A DNA stretch of 11,578 bases, from assembly GCA_900770865.1 (NCBI GenBank), contig CAAGLU010000428.1, positions 1 through 11,578 of the forward strand, in the 5' to 3' direction. Source of the DNA: an uncultured Atopobiaceae bacterium (lineage in GTDB: Bacteria > Actinomycetota > Coriobacteriia > Coriobacteriales > Atopobiaceae). Below the pieces are notes generated by a model. It did not search any database, had not been told where the DNA came from, and saw only the letters and a list, made by a program, of their open reading frames with translations. Both the position numbers and the translations under genes were made by a program. Shown piece after piece: positions 7,473 through 11,578 of the stretch. The first letter of the stretch is position 1; each line of letters starts with the position of its first letter.

Positions 7473-8762
7473 ATGAAGCAACAGCGTCCATATCCGCAGG
7501 TCATCGTCACGAGAAAGGCTGCCCGGGCGCTTGCCAGCGGGCATCCCTGGGTCTTCGAGGGCGAAGTCCTGCGCATGGAGCCCGCGCCCACGGACGGGCG
7601 CATGGCTCAGAACGGCGACGTGGTGGATGTGGTCGAGGAGAACGGCACCTGGCAGGGCGTGGGGCTTCTCTCCGAGCAGAGCAAGATTCGCGTGCGTGTG
7701 GTGAGCCGCAACGCCAACGACCGCATCAACGAGGCGTTTTGGGCACGCAAGCTTCAGTGGGCATGGGAGTATCGCAAGGCCACCATGGGCTCGCGCGCGC
7801 TGCCGGGATGCGAGCCGGACACCAACTGCTGCCGCGTGCTCTTCTCCGAGGCGGACGGCTTTCCGGGGCTTATTGTCGACCGCTACGAGGATGTGCTGGT
7901 CTCGCAGGTGGGCACCGTAGGCATGCAGCGGCTGCGCCCCACGCTCTACCCGCTGCTTCTCGATGTTCTGCGCGCCGACGGCCAGGACATCCGCGGCATC
8001 TACGAGAGAAACGACGCGCCCTCTCGCCTCAAGGAGGGCCTTGCGCAGGAGAAGGGCTGGTGGACCGAGGACGGCCGGCCCGTCCCGGATAGTGCGCGCG
8101 TAATTGCACGCGAGAACGGCATCGCCTACGACCTTGATCTTGAGAACAGTCAGAAGACCGGGTTCTTCCTCGATCAGAAGTACAACCGCCGCGCCGTGCG
8201 CGAACTGGCCCGCGGACGTCGCGTGCTCGACTGCTTCTGCCACGTGGGTCCGTTTGGCCTTAACGCCGCGGCGGGCGGCGCTGCGTTTGTGCGCCAGGTC
8301 GACGTAAGCCAGACGGCCATCGACCTTGCGCGCGAAAACGCGCGTCTCAACAACCTTGAGACAACGATGGACTTCACCTGCGCAAACGTGCTGGAATACC
8401 TGCCCGCGCTTGTCTCGGACAAGAAGCGCCTGCGCGAGGAGGGCGGCCCCTTCGACCTTATCGTCCTGGACCCGCCGGCGTTCACCAAGAGCCGTGGGAC
8501 CGTTGACCACGCAGCCCACGGCTATCGTGAGATCAACGAGTGGGCCATGCGGCTTCTGCCGCGCGGCGGCTACCTTGCAACGTGCAGCTGCAGCCACTTC
8601 ATGACGCGCGACCTTCTCGCCCGCGCCATTGCCGAGGCCGCGCACAACGCAAACGTCCAGCTGCGCCAGATCGAGGAGCGCCAGCAGGCGCCGGACCACC
8701 CCATCCTTTGGGGCGTCCCCGAGACACACTACCTGGACTTCTTTGTGTTCCAGGTAGTGTAG
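7473..8762 (+). CDS. rlmI: Class I SAM-dependent 23S rRNA methyltransferase, RlmI family
   Basis: This 429-residue RNA methyltransferase belongs to the family of E. coli RlmI (YccW), which makes 5-methylcytosine at position 1962 of 23S rRNA with S-adenosylmethionine. An N-terminal PUA-like RNA-binding region covers about residues 8-78 (including SGHPWVFEGEV). The Rossmann methyltransferase domain starts near 215, with QKTGFFLDQ (227-235), the SAM loop DCFCHVGPFGLN (253-264), acidic D278, the LDPPAF motif (332-337) and CSCSHFM (371-377), whose C373 aligns with the presumed catalytic cysteine. The C-terminal QAPDHP followed by YL is also typical. The ATG at 7473 is preferred because AGGAG lies five bases ahead; a TTG at 7434 would add 13 non-conserved residues. 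The final 12 codons form a perfect inverted repeat including the first base of the TAG stop. The exact target base here is inferred from the family. Confidence 0.93.
   Translation: MKQQRPYPQVIVTRKAARALASGHPWVFEGEVLRMEPAPTDGRMAQNGDVVDVVEENGTWQGVGLLSEQSKIRVRVVSRNANDRINEAFWARKLQWAWEYRKATMGSRALPGCEPDTNCCRVLFSEADGFPGLIVDRYEDVLVSQVGTVGMQRLRPTLYPLLLDVLRADGQDIRGIYERNDAPSRLKEGLAQEKGWWTEDGRPVPDSARVIARENGIAYDLDLENSQKTGFFLDQKYNRRAVRELARGRRVLDCFCHVGPFGLNAAAGGAAFVRQVDVSQTAIDLARENARLNNLETTMDFTCANVLEYLPALVSDKKRLREEGGPFDLIVLDPPAFTKSRGTVDHAAHGYREINEWAMRLLPRGGYLATCSCSHFMTRDLLARAIAEAAHNANVQLRQIEERQQAPDHPILWGVPETHYLDFFVFQVV
8726..8760 (+). terminator. Perfect 12-bp inverted repeat over the end of rlmI (possible terminator)
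   Basis: ACACTACCTGGA (8726-8737) pairs perfectly with TCCAGGTAGTGT (8749-8760) across an 11-base pyrimidine-rich loop. The structure lies within the rlmI coding region, and its last base is the T of the TAG stop. No U-run follows, so intrinsic termination is uncertain; it may instead protect the mRNA 3' end or act as a transcription pause. The repeat itself is seen directly; its role is inferred. Confidence 0.45.
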
Positions 8763-8830
8763 GGCTCTTACCTGCTGTTATATGGCTTCGTGGAGCCAAA
8801 CCGGCCAACGGGAGCTGGTTGTGCGAGAGA

Positions 8831-8922
8831 ATCCATCAGTACAGGATGGGGTATTTCGTCAGTACATGCTGCTAAATTTCATTAGTAGAATCTGATAAGA
8901 TTCATCAGTAGAGTTAATTTAA
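8831..8922. repeat. Four-copy 23-bp direct repeat array upstream of the DUF4143 ATPase
   Basis: Four head-to-tail degenerate copies begin at 8831, 8854, 8877 and 8900. The shared core CATCAGTA occurs as CATCAGTA (8834), CGTCAGTA (8857), CATTAGTA (8880) and CATCAGTA (8903), each start exactly 23 bases from the last, usually preceded by TT and followed by a less conserved TGnTAA-like tail. The array stops abruptly: the next 23 bases on each side do not match. A 23-base period is not a codon multiple, so it is not coding. It is well placed to be an array of protein-binding sites controlling the downstream gene. Confidence 0.75.
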
Positions 8923-8928
8923 TTGACA
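8893..8928 (+). promoter_or_regulatory. Candidate promoter elements of the DUF4143 ATPase gene
   Basis: A consensus -35 hexamer TTGACA (8923-8928) begins at the base after the last repeat copy. The spacing to a -10 is poor: TATCAG (8949-8954) is 20 bases away. Alternative promoters lie inside the array: TGATAAGAT (8893-8901) is an extended -10, and TAGAAT (8886-8891) is a five-of-six -10. Which is used cannot be decided by eye; all overlap or touch the repeats. Confidence 0.4.
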
Positions 8929-9028
8929 ATGGCCTGCGATTCTCGCCTTATCAGTCTCGCCGCAATTCTTCGAGCTCGCCACGGCTAGCGATGACGTACA
9001 TGCAGCCCTATGGGAAGGAAACGCGTCG

Positions 9029-10213
9029 ATGCTTATCCACAGAAACGTCGAAGACGCACTTTTGGCAGCGGCCAAAGACTACCCCGTCGTGTCCATAACT
9101 GGTCCCAGGCAAAGCGGGAAAACGACGCTGGCACGTGAGACATTCCCAGACTATGAGTATGTAAGTCTGGAAAATCCCGACGTACTCCAAGCGTTTCGGG
9201 ATGACCCCAACACTTTCTTGCACGTCCACAGCACTCACGTTATTTTCGATGAAGCTCAACGAGCGCCGCAGCTTTTCTCGTATCTCCAACAAGTTGTGGA
9301 CAGCAGCCGGGAAACGGGTCGTTTCGTAATTACCGGATCGCAAAACTTTCTACTTATGGATGCCATTGGCCAGTCACTCGCGGGCCGCGTAGAACTACTC
9401 ACCCTTCTCCCGCTCTCGTACAACGAACTATCTCGGTCTCATCGACAGCCAAGTAGTTTGGAAGAATGGTTATTCCAGGGCGGATACCCGCGCGTGTATG
9501 ATGCGTCCATCCTGCCCAATCGATACTTCCCAAACTACATCCAAACGTATTTGGAACGAGATGCACGCACCGAACTGGGGGTAAGGAGACTTCACGACTT
9601 CCAGCTATTTCTTCAGCTTTGCGCTCTACGCACCTCTCAGCAACTCAACGTTTCGAACCTCGCTTCCTCAGCGGGGATAGCATTCAATACCGCAAAGGAG
9701 TGGCTGTCGATTCTTGAAGCCAGCGGAATAATCTATCTTTTGGAGCCCTACTTTAGCAATCGCGGAAAAAGCCTGGTAAAGTCCCCAAAGCTCTACTTTA
9801 TTGACACTGGTCTTGCTGCGAGTCTAATGGGCATCAGGGCCGCGAGCGAGCTTTCTCTGGGAGAGTTTCGAGGCCCGCTATTTGAGACTTATGTCGTCTC
9901 CGAGGTACTTAAGGCAGGCTACGAGCAAGGCCAGAGACCACAGCTGTCGTACTGGCGTGATACGCACAAGAACGAAGCCGATCTCATAGTTCGGCACGGT
10001 CTCAAGCCGGTGCAGGCTATAGAGATAAAGTCGTCCGCCACCTACAATGCTCGGTACTTCGACATTCTCAACAAAGTCGGCCAAGACGACTTGGAGCTCT
10101 CGCCAAAAGCGCGTGCGGTTGTGTATGGAGGCACATCTCCGCTGCACACGCAATGGGGAGATGTGGTCCCCTTTAGGGATGTCCACGATGCAGCCATTGG
10201 ATGGCTGAGCTAG
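9029..10213 (+). CDS. AAA+ ATPase of the AAA_14/DUF4143 family, function unknown
   Basis: This 394-residue protein has the two-part architecture of the widespread ATPase family with an N-terminal AAA_14 domain and C-terminal DUF4143. Visible are Walker A GPRQSGKTT (25-33), Walker B VIFDEAQ (71-77), sensor ITGSQN (101-106), a candidate arginine finger R120 in LAGR, a probable winged-helix region near 195-240 and GYPR (152-155). The C-terminal part has E286, D318 and EIK (332-334), the pattern of a PD-(D/E)xK nuclease-like fold noted for this family. Whether it cuts nucleic acid is unknown. The ATG at 9029 has GGGAAGGAAA nine bases ahead. Base composition is lower than its neighbours (by hand count 28 of 60 G/C at 9241-9300 and 26 of 60 at 9721-9780, against 42 of 60 in the helicase at 781-840), suggesting transfer. 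It stands alone between two repeat arrays. Family call firm; biological role unknown. Confidence 0.9.
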   Translation: MLIHRNVEDALLAAAKDYPVVSITGPRQSGKTTLARETFPDYEYVSLENPDVLQAFRDDPNTFLHVHSTHVIFDEAQRAPQLFSYLQQVVDSSRETGRFVITGSQNFLLMDAIGQSLAGRVELLTLLPLSYNELSRSHRQPSSLEEWLFQGGYPRVYDASILPNRYFPNYIQTYLERDARTELGVRRLHDFQLFLQLCALRTSQQLNVSNLASSAGIAFNTAKEWLSILEASGIIYLLEPYFSNRGKSLVKSPKLYFIDTGLAASLMGIRAASELSLGEFRGPLFETYVVSEVLKAGYEQGQRPQLSYWRDTHKNEADLIVRHGLKPVQAIEIKSSATYNARYFDILNKVGQDDLELSPKARAVVYGGTSPLHTQWGDVVPFRDVHDAAIGWLS

Positions 10214-10243
10214 GTAGCCGGGCTGGGTAGGTGCCGCGAGCGA

Positions 10244-10253
10244 GAAGCGCTTC
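10244..10253. other. Short palindrome after the ATPase gene
   Basis: GAAGCGCTTC is a perfect 10-base palindrome, flanked by AGCGA (10239-10243) and TCGCT (10252-10256), which could form a small alternative hairpin. A TTTT run appears 15 bases later. It might help end transcription of the ATPase gene, but stem and U-run are too far apart for a confident terminator call. Confidence 0.25.
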
Positions 10254-10270
10254 GCTTCCCTCCTGTGGTT

Positions 10271-10310
10271 TTGCACCGTTTTACACGAACTTATACCGTC
10301 TTACACCGTC
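10271..10310. repeat. Four-copy 10-bp tandem repeat between the ATPase and tadA
   Basis: Four contiguous 10-base units are visible: TTGCACCGTT, TTACACGAAC, TTATACCGTC and TTACACCGTC, with consensus TTACACCGTC. The third unit differs from the consensus at one position, the first at two and the second at three. The period equals about one DNA helical turn, so equivalent bases lie on one face. It lies between the 3' ends of two convergent genes (ATPase stop at 10213, tadA stop at 10347), not in a usual promoter position. Confidence 0.7.
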
Positions 10311-10346
10311 CAGCGGACCAAGGGGCCTCCGCGCGCCGCACCATCG

Positions 10347-10844
10347 CTAGCCCCTGCTCTTCCGGCGCGCACGGAAGAACGTGCGCAGCTGCTCGGCGGC
10401 CTCGTCCGCCAGCACGCCTGGCGTCACCTCAAACGCATGGTTGAGCCGCGGGTCGTGGCTCACGTCAAAGAGCGTGCCCAGAGCGCCGCCTTTGGGGTCG
10501 GGCGCACCGTACACGCAGCGGTCCACGCGCGCGTTTACCATGAGCCCCGCGCACATGAGGCACGGCTCGAGCGTCACGTAGACCGTGCACCCCGAGAGCC
10601 GCCAACGGCCCAGCGCACGCGCGGCCTCCTCCATGGCGAGAAACTCGGCGTGCGCCGCGGGATCTGCGTCCTCCTCGCGACGGTTGTGCGCACGGGAGAC
10701 AACCTGCCCGTCGCACACCACCACCGCACCTATCGGCACCTCGCCCTCTTCTGCGGCAGCTGCAGCCTCGTCCAGGGCAAGGCGCATGAACCCAAGATCC
10801 ACTTCGGCAGCATGTTGGTTGTTGTCCTGCTCGTCTCGGTCCAT
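10347..10844 (-). CDS. tadA: tRNA-specific adenosine deaminase TadA
   Basis: This 165-residue zinc enzyme deaminates adenosine 34 to inosine in the anticodon of tRNA-Arg(ACG), allowing one tRNA to read several arginine codons; it is normally essential. The cytidine-deaminase fold is clear: HAE (65-67) with zinc ligand H65 and proton-shuttling E67, and PCLMC (94-98) with zinc ligands C95 and C98. The surrounding VPIGAVVV (37-44), HNR (53-55), TLEPCLMCAG (91-100) and DPKGGA (116-121) match TadA. The length is normal, with a slightly longer acidic N-terminus. The ATG at 10844 has AGAGGGG upstream; M20 is a possible later start, but it would leave less of the first helix. It is convergent with the ATPase gene and divergent from tRNA-Ser, so it is probably a single-gene transcript. 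High confidence. Confidence 0.96.
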   Translation of the reverse strand: MDRDEQDNNQHAAEVDLGFMRLALDEAAAAAEEGEVPIGAVVVCDGQVVSRAHNRREEDADPAAHAEFLAMEEAARALGRWRLSGCTVYVTLEPCLMCAGLMVNARVDRCVYGAPDPKGGALGTLFDVSHDPRLNHAFEVTPGVLADEAAEQLRTFFRARRKSRG

Positions 10845-10895
10845 TCCTCGCCCCTCTCATTGCGGTCGCGGGCCCAACTTTTCCAGCGTATGCGT

Positions 10896-10901
10896 TAGGA
10901 T
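10896..10901 (+). promoter_or_regulatory. Probable -10 element of the tRNA-Ser gene
   Basis: TAGGAT lies 17 bases before the first base of the mature tRNA, within an AT-rich patch (TTAGGATATAT) in otherwise GC-rich DNA. This hexamer is a common actinobacterial -10 and would give a short leader. No matching -35 is clear at the expected distance. Confidence 0.4.
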
Positions 10902-10918
10902 ATATCCACGCACCCAAC

Positions 10919-11004
10919 GGAGGGGTGGCAGAGTGGTTGATTGCAGCGGTCTTGAAAACCGCCGGGCGCCTTGCGTCTCGAGGGTTCGAATCCCTCCCCC
11001 TCCG
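10919..11004 (+). tRNA. tRNA-Ser (anticodon UGA)
   Basis: A complete cloverleaf can be drawn. The acceptor stem is GGAGGGG (10919-10925) with CCCCTCC (10997-11003) and G discriminator 11004. The D stem is GCA/TGC (10928-10930, 10942-10944). The anticodon stem is GCGGT/ACCGC with loop CTTGAAA, so the anticodon TGA (10953-10955) reads UCA serine codons. The long variable arm typical of tRNA-Ser has a 5-bp stem with one G-U pair (10965-10969, 10973-10977). The T arm is GAGGG/CCCTC with loop TTCGAAT. The 3' CCA is not encoded (CCT follows the discriminator) and must be added enzymatically. Confidence 0.97.
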
Positions 11005-11090
11005 CCTCACGCGTCCCATCACGAAGCACCGCACGCCATCCACGTCTCCTGCACGTTCGCCACGGTCCGCCCGCCTGAAGGGAGCCCCTC

Positions 11091-11578
11091 ATGATCGCTC
11101 TTGTCATCATCATTGCCATCATCGTTGTTCTTGTCGTCTGGTTTGTGAGCATCTACAACGGCATCGTCCGCAAGGACAACCGCTGCGACAACGCCTGGCA
11201 GACCATCGACGCGCAGCTGCAGCGCAGGAATGACCTCATCCCCAACCTGGTAGAGACCGTCAAGGGCTACGCCGCGCACGAGTCCGGCACGCTCTCGGCC
11301 GTCACGCAGGCGCGCGCCGCCGTCATGTCCGCCAAGACGCCTGAGGACAAGATGGCCGCCTCCAACGTGCTCTCCGACACGCTGAAGTCGCTCTTTGCTG
11401 TGTCCGAGGCATACCCCGAGCTCAAGGCAAACGCCAACTTCCAGCAGCTGCAGTCCGAGCTCTCGGACACCGAGAACAAGATCAGCTATGCGCGCATGAG
11501 CTTCAACGACTGCGTGCTTGAGTACAACAACGCCATCGAGACCTTCCCCGGCAACGTTGTGGCTGGCTCCAAGTTCAA
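11091..11578 (+). CDS. lemA: LemA family membrane protein (3' end cut by window edge)
   Basis: The first 162 residues of a LemA family protein are present; the reading frame is still open at the window edge. Members are typically about 185 residues, so perhaps 20-25 are missing. Residues 2-19 form one hydrophobic N-terminal membrane helix, followed by a helical domain. NAWQTIDAQLQRRNDLIPNL (34-53) with VETVKGYAAHE (54-64) and the later FPGN (152-155) are hallmark LemA segments. The cellular role is poorly defined; LemA is a small membrane-anchored protein often encoded beside a TPM-domain or peptidase gene, which would lie beyond the window. The ATG at 11091 has GAAGGGAG six bases ahead. It lies 86 bases after tRNA-Ser with no visible terminator or promoter between them. 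Family call firm. Confidence 0.93.
   Translation, partial: MIALVIIIAIIVVLVVWFVSIYNGIVRKDNRCDNAWQTIDAQLQRRNDLIPNLVETVKGYAAHESGTLSAVTQARAAVMSAKTPEDKMAASNVLSDTLKSLFAVSEAYPELKANANFQQLQSELSDTENKISYARMSFNDCVLEYNNAIETFPGNVVAGSKF

Noticed and set aside
7449..8729. A 426-residue minus-strand open frame opposite rlmI
   Set aside because: The RlmI motifs are on the plus strand with a good ribosome binding site; the antisense frame is composition-driven.
8831..8922. Possible CRISPR array
   Set aside because: The units are contiguous with no unique spacers, are degenerate, and no cas genes are present; this is a direct-repeat array.
11005..11090. tRNA-associated integration (attachment) site
   Set aside because: No repeat of the tRNA 3' end occurs elsewhere in the window, and no integrase or mobile gene follows.
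10925..11233. Open frame across tRNA-Ser and the start of lemA
   Set aside because: It translates a complete tRNA gene and an out-of-frame part of lemA.

Overview
The window looks like chromosomal DNA from a GC-rich actinobacterium. The protein styles and codon use suggest Coriobacteriia (an Olsenella/Atopobium/Collinsella-like gut or oral anaerobe), but this lineage call is an inference from general appearance, not from a search. Most genes are strongly GC-rich, with GTG starts, a Tat-type lipoprotein signal and one tRNA without an encoded CCA end.

Layout. (1) 43-1311 (+): an RhlE-like DEAD-box RNA helicase. (2) 7141 down to 1402 (-): a five-gene block read leftward. It holds an MsmK/UgpC-type ABC ATPase, two membrane permeases, a Tat-lipoprotein substrate-binding protein resembling UgpB and, after a structured GC-rich spacer, a cytoplasmic alkaline-phosphatase-superfamily phosphodiesterase. 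The likely logic is import of a phosphorylated glycerol compound or glycerophosphodiester followed by hydrolysis inside the cell. (3) 7142-7472: a 331-base divergent intergenic region with a candidate promoter inside a palindrome and possible RNA structure. (4) 7473-8762 (+): an RlmI-type 23S rRNA methyltransferase whose last codons form a perfect 12-bp inverted repeat. (5) 8763-10346: a visibly AT-richer islet with one gene, an AAA+/DUF4143 ATPase of unknown function (9029-10213). A four-copy 23-bp direct-repeat array lies upstream of it and a four-copy 10-bp tandem array lies downstream. (6) 10844 down to 10347 (-): tadA, the tRNA adenosine deaminase. (7) 10919-11004 (+): tRNA-Ser(UGA), followed by lemA (11091 to the window edge, truncated).

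Most genes are ordinary housekeeping or transport functions. The parts most worth a second look are the 23-bp array, which ends exactly where a consensus TTGACA begins, the 10-bp-periodic array on the other side of the same ATPase gene, and the pairing of a Ugp-like transporter with an AP-superfamily phosphodiesterase where Escherichia coli carries a GDPD-type enzyme (UgpQ). No CRISPR array, insertion sequence or phage gene was seen.
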